NCBI GenBank assembly: GCA_024508935.1
Contig: JANINW010000006.1
Coordinates: 330,616 to 394,615 of the forward strand
DNA: 64,000 bases
Reading direction: 5' to 3'
Origin: Flavipsychrobacter sp.
GTDB taxonomy: Bacteria > Bacteroidota > Bacteroidia > Chitinophagales > Chitinophagaceae
In this document: positions 8,844 to 17,773 of the stretch, in pieces
Position numbering within the stretch: the stretch's first letter is position 1
Layout of the letters: each line of letters begins with the position of its first letter
Translations under genes and position numbers: made by a program
The notes under the pieces: generated by a model
Databases searched by the model: none
The model's input: only the letters and a program-made list of their open reading frames with translations
Told to the model about the DNA's origin: nothing

Positions 8844-9749
8844 TTGGCTTCCAGCGAGAACACGGTATATGTAATAGCCGGCCCTACAGCGGTTGGGAAA
8901 ACCGCCATAGCCATTTCTTTAGCACAGCGCCTCAACACATCCATTATATCTGCCGACAGCAGGCAATGTTATAAGGAAATGAGCATAGGCACAGCCAAGC
9001 CATCTGAAAAAGAACTGGCCGCGGTAAAACATTATTTCATCAACGAATTCCCCGTAGCGGAATCGCTAACGGCTGCAAATTTTGAAGAATTATCGCTCCG
9101 TTACCTGGATGAGATATTCAGCCATACCAATACAGCAGTTGTAACAGGAGGTACCGGCCTTTATATAAAAGCATTGTGTGAAGGGCTGGATGAAATGCCC
9201 GAAGTGAACAGCGATATTGCCCACCAGCTCAATGAAAATTTTGAATCTTACGGGTTATCCTGGCTACAGCAGGCGGTGCGCAACGAAGACCCCGAATTTT
9301 ATGAGAAGGGAGAGGTAAAAAATCCTGCGAGATTGTTACGGGCACTCATATTCAAACGCTCTACCGGCGACAGCATTACCAACTACCATACCGGCACGCA
9401 CAAACAAAGGAATTTCCGCACGGTGAAAATAGGATTGGAATTACCACGCGAGGTTTTATACGAACGAATCAACAAACGCGTAGATAGCATGATGGAACAA
9501 GGCCTGCTGGAAGAGGTAAAAGGATTATACCCGCTGCGGCACCTGAAGAACCTGCAGACAGTAGGCTATACAGAACTGTTTGAATACCTGGACGAGAAAT
9601 GCACACTGGATGAGGCTGTAACAAAGATCAAACAGAACACACGCAATTATGCCAAGCGGCAGATGACCTGGTTCAGAAAAGATAAAAGCCTGCACTGGCT
9701 GCATGCCGATGATCCTGCTATCATTGATAAAATATTAGCCATAAAATAA
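8844..9749 (+). CDS. miaA: tRNA dimethylallyltransferase
   Basis: MiaA transfers a dimethylallyl group to N6 of A37 in tRNAs reading UNN codons. The 301-aa protein has the P-loop GPTAVGKT at about 13-20, ISADSRQCYKEMSIGTAKP near 34-52, and TGGTGLYIKALCEG near 100-113. The C-terminus has the conserved KQNTRNYAKRQMTWFRKD. The frame opens at a TTG (8844); there is no ATG between the in-frame TGA at 8838-8840 and the P-loop, so a TTG start is likely. A strong hairpin terminates it. Confidence 0.95.
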   Translation: MASSENTVYVIAGPTAVGKTAIAISLAQRLNTSIISADSRQCYKEMSIGTAKPSEKELAAVKHYFINEFPVAESLTAANFEELSLRYLDEIFSHTNTAVVTGGTGLYIKALCEGLDEMPEVNSDIAHQLNENFESYGLSWLQQAVRNEDPEFYEKGEVKNPARLLRALIFKRSTGDSITNYHTGTHKQRNFRTVKIGLELPREVLYERINKRVDSMMEQGLLEEVKGLYPLRHLKNLQTVGYTELFEYLDEKCTLDEAVTKIKQNTRNYAKRQMTWFRKDKSLHWLHADDPAIIDKILAIK

Positions 9750-9779
9750 GAAAGCCACGCGGTGCGTGGCTTTCTTATT
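9745..9779. terminator. Bidirectional terminator, miaA / Cys-rich gene
   Basis: A perfect 16-bp inverted repeat (9745-9760 with 9764-9779) with loop GGT. It lies between convergent genes and overlaps the last codons of miaA. A- and T-rich flanks suit both strands. Confidence 0.85.
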
Positions 9780-9795
9780 TCTGTATTTATTGCAA

Positions 9796-9990
9796 TTAAG
9801 ATTTCTTTTCAGCAGCAGGCTTGTTGTTGTTTGCCTGTTCGTCTTTATGGCAATTTTTCTTCTCGCCTTTCTTGCAGCATTCTTTCTTCTCACCTTTCTT
9901 GCAGCAAGCTTTTGCGTCTTTGTTACCATCGCAAGCAAAAGAAGCACCTGCAATCATCAGCGCACCTAAAAATAGAGTCAGTTTTTTCAT
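9796..9990 (-). CDS. Small Cys/Lys-rich exported protein, 64 aa
   Basis: A signal peptide (MKKLTLFLGALMIAGASFA) is followed by a tiny mature part. It carries a short tandem repeat (KACCKKGEKKECCKKGEKKNCHKD) and a Lys/Asn/Ala tail. In the mature part there are six Cys, four of them as CC pairs, plus one His, in about 45 residues. That pattern suggests thiol-based metal binding or redox chemistry, but no named family is recognised. The start ATG, signal peptide and terminator all support a real gene. It follows psd on the same strand after 36 bp. Confidence 0.75.
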   Translation of the reverse strand: MKKLTLFLGALMIAGASFACDGNKDAKACCKKGEKKECCKKGEKKNCHKDEQANNNKPAAEKKS

Positions 9991-10026
9991 ATTAGTTAGT
10001 TTTTAGCTTTTTTCTTGGATACGAAT

Positions 10027-10683
10027 TTAGGACAAATGACCGATAACTGTCATGCCTCCCTGCACATTATCGCCAATTTTAACATCTATTTGCGTACCCA
10101 GCGGGAAATAGATATCTACCCTGGAGCCAAAGCGGATGAAGCCAAATTCGTCATTTTGCTTCAAAACATCCCCTTCTTTTACATAATAGCAGATGCGGCG
10201 GGCCAGGGCACCTGCTATCTGGCGCACCAGGAGGTCTACCTTGCCATTACCTACCACCATGGTAGTCCTTTCATTTTCAGTTGATGATTTAGGGTGCCAG
10301 GCCACCAGGTATTTGCCGGGGTGGTATTTCATATATTTTACCGTTCCGGCTATAGGTGTACGGTTTACGTGCACATTCAGCGGCGACATGAATATAGACA
10401 CCTGCAGGCGTTTGTCTTTAAAATATTCCGGTTCAAAGGTTTCTTCTATCACCACTACCTTACCATCGGCCGGGGCTATGATCTTGTATTCACCCTTTGT
10501 AAAATCGCGTGCAGGGATACGGAAGAACCATATGATCCAGAACCATAAAAGGAAACAGATAATATGTATAGGCCAGAAAAGCCATGGAATGTCTATGACG
10601 AACTCGTAGGTAGCAAACCATATGAGCGCCCATAATATTGATGCGATGAGTATATACCTGTATCCTTCCCTATGTATAGCCAT
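10027..10683 (-). CDS. psd: Phosphatidylserine decarboxylase (short type)
   Basis: Psd decarboxylates phosphatidylserine to phosphatidylethanolamine at the inner membrane. The 218-aa protein has two N-terminal membrane segments (about 12-28 and 34-54). It then has the conserved FMSPLNVHVNRTPI near 98-111. The self-cleavage and pyruvoyl site is FGS, Gly186-Ser187, within GFIRFGSRVDIYFP. It belongs to the short, archaeal-like class common in Bacteroidota. It has its own promoter and lies 56 bp after cdsA on the same strand; pssA, the preceding enzyme in the pathway, is at 29.3-30.1 kb. Confidence 0.95.
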   Translation of the reverse strand: MAIHREGYRYILIASILWALIWFATYEFVIDIPWLFWPIHIICFLLWFWIIWFFRIPARDFTKGEYKIIAPADGKVVVIEETFEPEYFKDKRLQVSIFMSPLNVHVNRTPIAGTVKYMKYHPGKYLVAWHPKSSTENERTTMVVGNGKVDLLVRQIAGALARRICYYVKEGDVLKQNDEFGFIRFGSRVDIYFPLGTQIDVKIGDNVQGGMTVIGHLS

Positions 10684-10700
10684 GATAAAAAATTAGTGAG

Positions 10701-10731
10701 CAAAGGTAATAAAGTATGCTTTTGCGGGAAA
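10701..10731 (-). promoter_or_regulatory. Promoter of psd
   Basis: Reverse-strand TTTC (10731-10728), 19 bases, TACCTTTG (10708-10701). The -7 box is perfect and the -33 box has one mismatch. It ends 17 bp before the psd ATG. Confidence 0.6.
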
Positions 10732-10739
10732 TCTATTCC

Positions 10740-11552
10740 TTAGCCCATAAAGAAATAGGCATAGCAAAAAGCGAAAGGCGTGGCTACGAGCAGCGAATCG
10801 AACCTGTCGAGCGCTCCCCCATGCCCCGGCATCAGCGTTCCCGAGTCTTTTACATCTGCCATACGTTTCAGTTTCGACTCCAGCAGGTCGCCCGCCGTAC
10901 CGGCCACACTGGCGCATAAAGCCAGTACCATCCAGTCTGACATGGTATAAACAGGCGAAAAATATCCCCAGATGGCAGCACCCACAATAGTGAGTATTGC
11001 GCCACCGGCAGTACCCTCCCAGGTTTTTTTGGGCGATATAGCTGAAAACGGTGTGCGGCCTATAAATGAACCGACGAGGTAAGCCATGGTATCGTTCATC
11101 CAGATCATCAATACCAAAGCCAGCGGTATAGAAAAGTGTATAAGCCTTAACTGGAACAGCAGCATAAGGGGCAGCACAATATACCCGATAGCACCTAAAG
11201 ACTGCAATGCAGCCTCCCAGGCCGTTTTTTTAGCTAGCGTACCGATAAGCAGTAATAGAGTGGGCAAGAACAACATGGCCCCGGCCATTTCTTTACCATT
11301 GTACATAAAGCCCTGCAAAACCATCCATACCAATGCTGCGCCCTGTACCAGCCAGGGCATCCATGCCGGCCAATAGGTATCGGGAGTTATTTTTTTTACC
11401 AGCCTGAAATAATCTCCCAGGCACAGGAACTGTATGAGTATAACCAATGCCAGGAAGGCCCATTCATTCCATAGCAGCCCTGCCATCATAATAGCAGAAA
11501 AAACAATAGCGCTGCCTAAACGGGTAAAAAATGTAGGCCAGTGTAATGCCAT
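10740..11552 (-). CDS. cdsA: Phosphatidate cytidylyltransferase
   Basis: CdsA makes CDP-diacylglycerol from CTP and phosphatidic acid, the branch point for phospholipid headgroup synthesis. The 270-aa integral membrane protein has many hydrophobic segments. The family signature sits in the last third: SPKKTWEGTAGG, then ESKLKRMADVKDSGTLMPGHGGALDRFDS. It lies 39 bp downstream of the CPBP protease gene and 56 bp upstream of psd, all on the reverse strand. Confidence 0.96.
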   Translation of the reverse strand: MALHWPTFFTRLGSAIVFSAIMMAGLLWNEWAFLALVILIQFLCLGDYFRLVKKITPDTYWPAWMPWLVQGAALVWMVLQGFMYNGKEMAGAMLFLPTLLLLIGTLAKKTAWEAALQSLGAIGYIVLPLMLLFQLRLIHFSIPLALVLMIWMNDTMAYLVGSFIGRTPFSAISPKKTWEGTAGGAILTIVGAAIWGYFSPVYTMSDWMVLALCASVAGTAGDLLESKLKRMADVKDSGTLMPGHGGALDRFDSLLVATPFAFCYAYFFMG

Positions 11553-11591
11553 CAGGACATGAATTGGTTGAAGGGGCGAAGATAATAAAGT

Positions 11592-12545
11592 TTAATAGCT
11601 GCCGGGTTCTTCTTCATCACTGCGTACTTCTCCTGCAAAATCATCGGTCCAGTCGGCAGCCAGTGGCGTACGGTTCTTCCAAAGCAGGTACATGGAAACA
11701 GCAAATACCAGTATACCGGCTACGGGCATAAACCAGGGAAGCTGATTATTATTGGCAATAGCATCTATAGCAGGGCTGTTCTTAGATAAATATATAAGCG
11801 CCACCTGCAAGCCATTATTAATAAAATGCGCCAGTATACTGCACCAGAGCGACCCCGTCAGGTAATAAATAAGCCCTAGCACAATGCCATCAAGAAATAT
11901 GGACAGTATACCGTAGATATTACTGTGTAAAAAAGCGAATAAGAGCGCAGATACCAGCACAGGCATAAGGATACCGGGCGTTTTCTGAGCGGTAAAACGC
12001 ATAATAATGCCCCTGAAAAAAAGTTCCTCTCCTATAGCAGGCAGTATAGCAATGGTGATAAAAGTGGCTACAAAACTACCGGGTGAGGACATTTGTAAAA
12101 ACGCCTTAGTAATACGGTCGTTATCACTTTGCATTTTTTGTGCCATGTCGCCCAGGTTAAAATGACTGATCCATCCTGCAAAAGCAATAGATACCGGCAT
12201 TAAACCCAATATGATAAGCGAAACCAGTACCCAATGCACCGGTTTGCCGGGTTTTCTTAACCCCAGGTATTTAAAAGGAGCGGGGTGTGTTGCGTATGCA
12301 AACACCAACGAAGGCAGTAAAAAGAAGAAAAGAGAGGTAATGAACTGGAACAGGATCATACCATTAATGACCGGTTTAGGACTTTGCTCACTGACATTTG
12401 CTATATCAGTTAAATGAGTGCCTGTTAGCGCGGGCAGCAGGATATAAGCCAGCCCTGAAGCAAATCCCAGGAAAATAAACACCATCAGGCCAAATTGCAT
12501 TATCTGCATCCACCAGGGGTAGTCTCTCCAGTATCTATTGAACAT
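11592..12545 (-). CDS. CPBP family intramembrane glutamic protease
   Basis: The 317-aa polytopic membrane protein carries the CPBP/Abi (CAAX-type) motifs: EELFFRGIIMR near 190-200, FAFLHSNIYG near 227-236, and a third motif HFINNG near 260. These Glu, Arg, His and Asn residues form the active site of Rce1-like proteases. The substrate is unknown. It is the first gene of a reverse-strand unit with cdsA. A consensus -7 box ends only 7 bp before the ATG, so either the mRNA is nearly leaderless or translation starts at Met13. Confidence 0.9.
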   Translation of the reverse strand: MFNRYWRDYPWWMQIMQFGLMVFIFLGFASGLAYILLPALTGTHLTDIANVSEQSPKPVINGMILFQFITSLFFFLLPSLVFAYATHPAPFKYLGLRKPGKPVHWVLVSLIILGLMPVSIAFAGWISHFNLGDMAQKMQSDNDRITKAFLQMSSPGSFVATFITIAILPAIGEELFFRGIIMRFTAQKTPGILMPVLVSALLFAFLHSNIYGILSIFLDGIVLGLIYYLTGSLWCSILAHFINNGLQVALIYLSKNSPAIDAIANNNQLPWFMPVAGILVFAVSMYLLWKNRTPLAADWTDDFAGEVRSDEEEPGSY

Positions 12546-12552
12546 AACTGCG

Positions 12553-12560
12553 CAAAGGTA
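12553..12560 (-). promoter_or_regulatory. -7 element for the CPBP protease-cdsA unit
   Basis: Reverse-strand TACCTTTG, a perfect TAnnTTTG match 7 bp from the assigned ATG. No clear -33 box. Confidence 0.45.
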
Positions 12561-12698
12561 TTGGCTATTAACTAATTAATTTGCATACTGTTCATGGCAG
12601 GTTTAATCACCTATGCTACTTTAAACTAATTTTCACATTTGGCTGTTATTAATTGGCAGCATTCTTGCACACAGGTAAGAATCACCCCGTTTTTGTAT

Positions 12699-12706
12699 TA
12701 TTTTTG
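12699..12706 (+). promoter_or_regulatory. -7 element for dxs
   Basis: TATTTTTG matches TAnnTTTG, ending 27 bp before the dxs ATG. No good -33 box at 19-21 bases. Confidence 0.4.
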
Positions 12707-12733
12707 TAAAATTTTCAACGCGAATAGCTGATA

Positions 12734-14662
12734 ATGGAAGAAATAGCTGCCGGACCGCTTCTAAGCCTGATCAATACACCAGCCGACCTTAAAAAACTGA
12801 ATAAAACACAGCTGCAGCAAGTATGCAATGAGTTGCGCCAGTTTATTATTGACTGCGTGAGTATTCACGGGGGACATTTTGGTGCCAGCCTTGGCGTGGT
12901 AGAACTGACGGTAGCCTTGCATTATGTACTGAATACCCCCGATGACCAGCTTGTGTGGGATGTAGGGCACCAGGCATATGGCCATAAAATACTTACCGGT
13001 CGCCGCAGTGTTTTTCATACCAACCGCAAATATGGCGGTATCAGCGGTTTTCCCAAACGCAGCGAAAGTGAATATGATGCTTTCGGCGTAGGGCACTCCT
13101 CTACTTCTATTTCTGCCGCATTGGGCATGGCCATCGCCTCCAAATATAAAGGAGAGACCAGCCGCCAGCACGTGGCCGTTATTGGCGACGGGGCTATGAC
13201 GGCAGGCCTGCCATTTGAAGCACTAAACCACGCAGGTGTCAGCAATAGCAATGTGATCATCATCTTGAATGATAATAACATGTCTATTGACCCGAATGTA
13301 GGGGCGCTGAAAGAATACTTAACAGACATTACCACTTCTCATACCTACAACAAATTCAGGGACGATGTATGGAAACTGCTGGGAAAACTGCCTGCTGCAG
13401 ATTTCCAGAAAATAGGTTCTAAGATAGAAGCCGGCATAAAAGGTATGGTTTCCAAATCCAGCAACCTTTTTGAAGCATTGGGGCTGCGTTATTTCGGACC
13501 TGTTGACGGGCATAATGTACTAAAGCTGGTAGAAACCATAGACCACCTGAAAGACATACCCGGCCCTAAACTGCTGCACATAAAAACAGTGAAAGGCAAA
13601 GGCTACGACCTGGCAGAAAAAGACCAGACCCTGTGGCATGCACCCGGCACTTTCGATAAGATAACCGGCAAGATCAATAAGAAAATAGTTACCACACCTG
13701 AACCACCTAAATACCAGGATGTGTTTGGCCATACCATTATAGAGCTGGCAGAAAAGAACCCGATGATAATGGGTATAACACCGGCCATGCCTTCGGGCTG
13801 TTCGCTGAAATATATGATGGAGCAAATGCCCGACCGTGCTTTTGACGTAGGCATTGCAGAACAGCACGCCGTTACCGTAAGTGCAGGCCTGGCAACGCAG
13901 GGTATGAAAGTGTTCTGCAATATTTACAGCTCATTCATGCAGCGCGGCTATGATATGGTGGTGCATGATGTGGCTATACAAAAACTGCCTGTTATTTTTT
14001 GCCTGGACAGGGCCGGACTGGTAGGCGATGACGGGCCTACGCATCATGGTGCCTACGATATCCCTTTCATGCGCTGCATACCTAACATGATCGTTAGCGC
14101 ACCAATGAACGAAGCAGAGCTGCGCAACCTGATGTACACAGCGCAACTGGACGAGAATACCCTTCCGTTCGTTATCCGCTACCCGCGCGGACAAGGTGTT
14201 ATGCCGGAATGGCGCACCCCGATGGAGAAAATAGAGATAGGCAAAGGCCGTGTTATAAGAGAAGGACAAGACATAGCTATACTGACCATAGGCCATCCCG
14301 GCAATTTTGCAGTAAACGCCTGCAATACACTTGAAGCAGAAGGGCTGCAGCCTGCATTGTATGATATGCGTTTTGCAAAACCGCTGGATGAACAATTGCT
14401 GCATGAAATAGCCAATCGCTTCAGCAAAATAATAACCGTGGAAGATGGTACCATTGTAGGTGGTTTTGGCAGTGCCGTCCTTGAATTCATGGCTGCCAAC
14501 AACTATACGCCTGAAGTAAAGATTCTGGGCATACCTGACCGTATAGTAGAGCATGGCAAACCTGAAGAATTGCATAAAGAATGCGGTTACGATGCCGATG
14601 CTATTGCCGATGCTGTACGTGAGATGATGAACGTAGATAAATTCAGCGCTGTTACTGTCTAA
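12734..14662 (+). CDS. dxs: 1-deoxy-D-xylulose-5-phosphate synthase
   Basis: DXS condenses pyruvate and glyceraldehyde-3-phosphate, the first step of the MEP isoprenoid pathway, using thiamine diphosphate. The 642-aa protein has the usual three-domain length. The TPP/Mg2+ motif is GDGAMTAGLPFEALNHAG, ending in LNDNNMSI (about 150-185). The transketolase signature is DVGIAEQHAVTVSAGLA near 374-390, with the catalytic Glu. Its C-terminal transketolase domain is complete. The start has HGGHFGASLGVVELTVALHY near 45-64. argS follows after 72 bp with its own -7 box. Confidence 0.98.
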   Translation: MEEIAAGPLLSLINTPADLKKLNKTQLQQVCNELRQFIIDCVSIHGGHFGASLGVVELTVALHYVLNTPDDQLVWDVGHQAYGHKILTGRRSVFHTNRKYGGISGFPKRSESEYDAFGVGHSSTSISAALGMAIASKYKGETSRQHVAVIGDGAMTAGLPFEALNHAGVSNSNVIIILNDNNMSIDPNVGALKEYLTDITTSHTYNKFRDDVWKLLGKLPAADFQKIGSKIEAGIKGMVSKSSNLFEALGLRYFGPVDGHNVLKLVETIDHLKDIPGPKLLHIKTVKGKGYDLAEKDQTLWHAPGTFDKITGKINKKIVTTPEPPKYQDVFGHTIIELAEKNPMIMGITPAMPSGCSLKYMMEQMPDRAFDVGIAEQHAVTVSAGLATQGMKVFCNIYSSFMQRGYDMVVHDVAIQKLPVIFCLDRAGLVGDDGPTHHGAYDIPFMRCIPNMIVSAPMNEAELRNLMYTAQLDENTLPFVIRYPRGQGVMPEWRTPMEKIEIGKGRVIREGQDIAILTIGHPGNFAVNACNTLEAEGLQPALYDMRFAKPLDEQLLHEIANRFSKIITVEDGTIVGGFGSAVLEFMAANNYTPEVKILGIPDRIVEHGKPEELHKECGYDADAIADAVREMMNVDKFSAVTV

Positions 14663-14706
14663 AATGCATTGACCAAGCTTTAGGCCATCCTATACTTAAT
14701 AAACAG

Positions 14707-14714
14707 TATTTTTG
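14707..14714 (+). promoter_or_regulatory. -7 element for argS
   Basis: TATTTTTG, a perfect TAnnTTTG match ending 20 bp before the ATG at 14735. Confidence 0.45.
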
Positions 14715-14734
14715 CGGCAAAATTGACCAACCGG

Positions 14735-16534
14735 ATGTCTCTTGCCGCTCAAATAAAACATGCCACTTATACTGCACTATTAGAACTCTTTCCCGGGGCT
14801 GATATTGCAGAAACTTCCATAACAGTAAACCAGACCAAGCCCGAATTTAAAGGCGATTATACCATTGTCCTGTTTCCATTTGTAAAACTGCTGCGCATGA
14901 AGCCCGATGAACTGGGCAATAAACTAGGGGCGGCATTACTGTCTACTTCAACCTTGTTTGACAGTTACGAGATCGTAAGCGGCTTTCTCAATATGACCGT
15001 TAATGACAATTTCTGGTCGGGCTTACTGCAGGAGAACTTTAATAACGAGCATTTTGGAGAACAGGCAACTACCGGCAAAAATGTGATGGTAGAATACTCT
15101 TCTCCTAATACCAATAAGCCGCTGCACTTTGGTCACATGCGGAACATATTTTTGGGCTATGCAATGGCTGGTGTCTTAAAAAGGACTGGCAATAATGTGG
15201 TTAAGGCCAACCTGATAAACGACAGGGGCATCCATATTTGCAAATCAATGATAGCCTGGCAACGCTATGCGAATGGTGCCACACCTGAAACTGCCAACGA
15301 GAAAGGAGACCACCTTGTAGGCGACTACTATGTAAAATTTAATGATGCCTACAAGCAGGAAATAAAAGAACTGGTGGCCGGGGGCATGGATGAAGCTACC
15401 GCCGAAAAAGAGGCGCCGATAATGAAAGAAGCGCAGGAAATGCTGCGCAAATGGGAGGCTGGCGAACCTGAAGTATACCAGCTATGGCAAACCATGAACG
15501 GCTGGGTGTACAAGGGCTTTGACGCTACCTACAAACGCATGGGTATCGACTTTGACAAAATGTATTACGAAAGCGATACGTATCTGCTGGGTAAAAGCAT
15601 AGTAGAAGAAGGGTTGAAAAAAGGTGTATTGTTTAAGAAGGATGATGGCTCTGTATGGATAGATCTTACCGATGAAGGGCTGGACCAAAAACTTTTGCTG
15701 CGCGGAGATGGCACCTCAGTATATATAACACAAGACCTGGGCACTGCCAAATTGAAATACAACGATTTCAAACTTGACCAGAGCATATATGTAATAGCCG
15801 ATGAGCAAAACTACCATATGCAGGTATTGAAGCTTATACTGAAAAAACTGGGAGAGCCTTGTGCAGATGGTATCTTCCATCTTTCGTACGGCATGGTTGA
15901 ATTACCTACCGGCCGTATGAAAAGCCGCGAAGGCACCGTGGTAGATGCCGACGATATGATCGATGAAATGATATCGCTGGCACAACAGCAAACAGAAGCT
16001 GCCGGAAAAACAGAAGGCTTTACGACCGAAGAATTGGCAACACTGTATGAAACAATAGGCCTTGGTGCGCTGAAATTTTACCTGCTGCGTGTAGACCCTA
16101 AAAAGAAAATGATCTTCAACCCGCAGGAATCTATAGACCTGCACGGGTTTACCGCTACATTCATACAATATGCCCATGCGCGTATATGCTCTATACTGCG
16201 CAAAGAAGGCCTGCCAAAACTGCCGGCCAAAGAAACATTTGCATCTTTTACGCTGACGCTGCCTGTTACCCCTGCTGAGAAGAAGCTGGCTGTAACATTG
16301 GAGCAGTACCCTGACATAATGAATGATGCAGCCAATGAGCATAACCCTTCGCTGCTTTGTAACTATTCATTCCAGCTGGCGCAGCAGTTCAATTCATTCT
16401 ATGATGAACATAGCATCAGCAAAGCAGAGAATGAAGAGAAGAAACAACTGAGGCTGATGCTCATCATTATGACAGCACAAACATTGCGCCACGCTATGCA
16501 GGTATTGGGTATTCGCCTTCCCGAAAAAATGTAA
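14735..16534 (+). CDS. argS: Arginyl-tRNA synthetase
   Basis: This class I aminoacyl-tRNA synthetase charges tRNA-Arg. The N-terminal additional domain is followed by the HIGH motif variant in SSPNTNKPLHFGHMRN (about 120-135). The KMSKS-like loop is GRMKSREGTVV near 389-399. The C-terminal DALR anticodon-binding domain ends with LRHAMQVLGIRLPEKM. I set the start at the ATG (14735); a TTG 12 bp upstream is in frame but lies close to the promoter box. The stop codon abuts the stop of the convergent permease gene with no gap. Confidence 0.97.
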   Translation: MSLAAQIKHATYTALLELFPGADIAETSITVNQTKPEFKGDYTIVLFPFVKLLRMKPDELGNKLGAALLSTSTLFDSYEIVSGFLNMTVNDNFWSGLLQENFNNEHFGEQATTGKNVMVEYSSPNTNKPLHFGHMRNIFLGYAMAGVLKRTGNNVVKANLINDRGIHICKSMIAWQRYANGATPETANEKGDHLVGDYYVKFNDAYKQEIKELVAGGMDEATAEKEAPIMKEAQEMLRKWEAGEPEVYQLWQTMNGWVYKGFDATYKRMGIDFDKMYYESDTYLLGKSIVEEGLKKGVLFKKDDGSVWIDLTDEGLDQKLLLRGDGTSVYITQDLGTAKLKYNDFKLDQSIYVIADEQNYHMQVLKLILKKLGEPCADGIFHLSYGMVELPTGRMKSREGTVVDADDMIDEMISLAQQQTEAAGKTEGFTTEELATLYETIGLGALKFYLLRVDPKKKMIFNPQESIDLHGFTATFIQYAHARICSILRKEGLPKLPAKETFASFTLTLPVTPAEKKLAVTLEQYPDIMNDAANEHNPSLLCNYSFQLAQQFNSFYDEHSISKAENEEKKQLRLMLIIMTAQTLRHAMQVLGIRLPEKM

Positions 16535-17770
16535 TTAATCGCTGCGGAGACTGGGGGCTGTAGCCCTGTTGGCACGTGCAGCAGGAAACCATGCTGCAAG
16601 CAGGCCTACTATAGCAACAGTAATCATAATGAGCAGGAAATCGGTACCGAGCATGTGCACCGGGTATGCATCTATAATGTAGGAACCCTGCATTTTTATC
16701 CATTGAAAATGGCGCTGGCCGATACACAAAAGAAAGCCGACAAACAAACCGATACTGCCGCCCGTAAGCGCCCACAATACACCTTCGGTAATAAATACGT
16801 TACGGATAGTCGCGGCTTCAGCACCCATAGCTTTTAGTATGGCCATATCCTTTCTTTTTTCCAGTACCAGCAAAGACAAGGCACCGGTCATATTAAAAGA
16901 TGCAATCAGCAGTACCAAAACCAGTATGGCGAACATTACCCATTTCTCGCTACGCATCACCATGTACAAGGTTTTGTTCTGCTCATACCTGGTCTCTACA
17001 CGAAATGTATCACCCAGTTTTTTTTGCAATTGCCGCTTCACTACGCCTGCATTGACACCATCTGCAAGCTTCAGCTCTACTGAAGAGTATTTACCCTGCG
17101 CCTGTAATAACTGCTGCACTACAGGCAGCGAAGCCAGTATATATTTACTATCAAAATCGTCCTGGATACGAAATGCCCCCACCGGTTTTAGTACCAGCGA
17201 CAGGAACGCATCCTGCGGAGATAAACTCAAATTGGAAGACCCTGCATTAGGATAATACAGCATCATATTGCTGAAAGCATTATTCACATCCATACCCATC
17301 TGGTTCAACAACTGCGTGCCTGCAATGGCTGTGGGTGCCTGACCGTCAGAAACGCTATCAGCACCTTCTTTAACATATGGCTTTACATTATTTACCGTGA
17401 AGTAATCAGGATCTATACCTTTCAGCGTGGCTACTTTCTGTTCATCCTCACTACGCAGCAGCACATTATCTTCCAGTACCGTAGTAAGCGCTGTCACCTC
17501 CTTTATCTGCCTGATGGCAGCATACTGCGAGTCATTAATAGAAAAGAACTTTCCCTTTGCTGCCGTGATCTTTATTTCAGGATAAAAAGCTTTATAGAGA
17601 TCACGTACCAGGAATTCAAACCCATTGAATACAGAGAACAGCACGATCATGGCACAGCTGCCCACAGCAATGGCTACCATGCTGATGCGTGAAAGTATAG
17701 GTACGGCATTACCTGAACGTTTGCCACGCAGGTACCTAATAGCCAGTTGCCATACCAATACAGGATTCAT
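16535..17770 (-). CDS. FtsX/LolCE-like ABC transporter permease
   Basis: The 411-aa protein has one membrane segment at about 25-48, a periplasmic MacB_PCD-like region (about 50-250), and three C-terminal membrane segments. The conserved cytoplasmic loop LVLEKRKDMAILKAMGAEAATI near 300-321 is the FtsX-type coupling region. This is the architecture of LolC/LolE lipoprotein-release permeases. Such a role fits a lipoprotein-rich organism but is not proven. No ATPase gene is adjacent. It starts 3 bp after the rbfA stop, so the two are co-transcribed. Confidence 0.9.
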   Translation of the reverse strand: MNPVLVWQLAIRYLRGKRSGNAVPILSRISMVAIAVGSCAMIVLFSVFNGFEFLVRDLYKAFYPEIKITAAKGKFFSINDSQYAAIRQIKEVTALTTVLEDNVLLRSEDEQKVATLKGIDPDYFTVNNVKPYVKEGADSVSDGQAPTAIAGTQLLNQMGMDVNNAFSNMMLYYPNAGSSNLSLSPQDAFLSLVLKPVGAFRIQDDFDSKYILASLPVVQQLLQAQGKYSSVELKLADGVNAGVVKRQLQKKLGDTFRVETRYEQNKTLYMVMRSEKWVMFAILVLVLLIASFNMTGALSLLVLEKRKDMAILKAMGAEAATIRNVFITEGVLWALTGGSIGLFVGFLLCIGQRHFQWIKMQGSYIIDAYPVHMLGTDFLLIMITVAIVGLLAAWFPAARANRATAPSLRSD

Positions 17771-17773
17771 GTA

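Noticed and set aside
9735..9953. 72-aa Lys/Arg-rich frame overlapping the Cys-rich gene
   Set aside because: It is another frame of the same repeat DNA, without a signal peptide, and it crosses the terminator hairpin.
9796..9990. Metallothionein name for the Cys/Lys-rich protein
   Set aside because: The Cys spacing does not match known metallothionein families and a signal peptide is present, so no name was given.
13931..14575. 214-aa open frame opposite dxs
   Set aside because: Composition is that of a complementary frame (His, Tyr, Cys-rich) and dxs is certain there.
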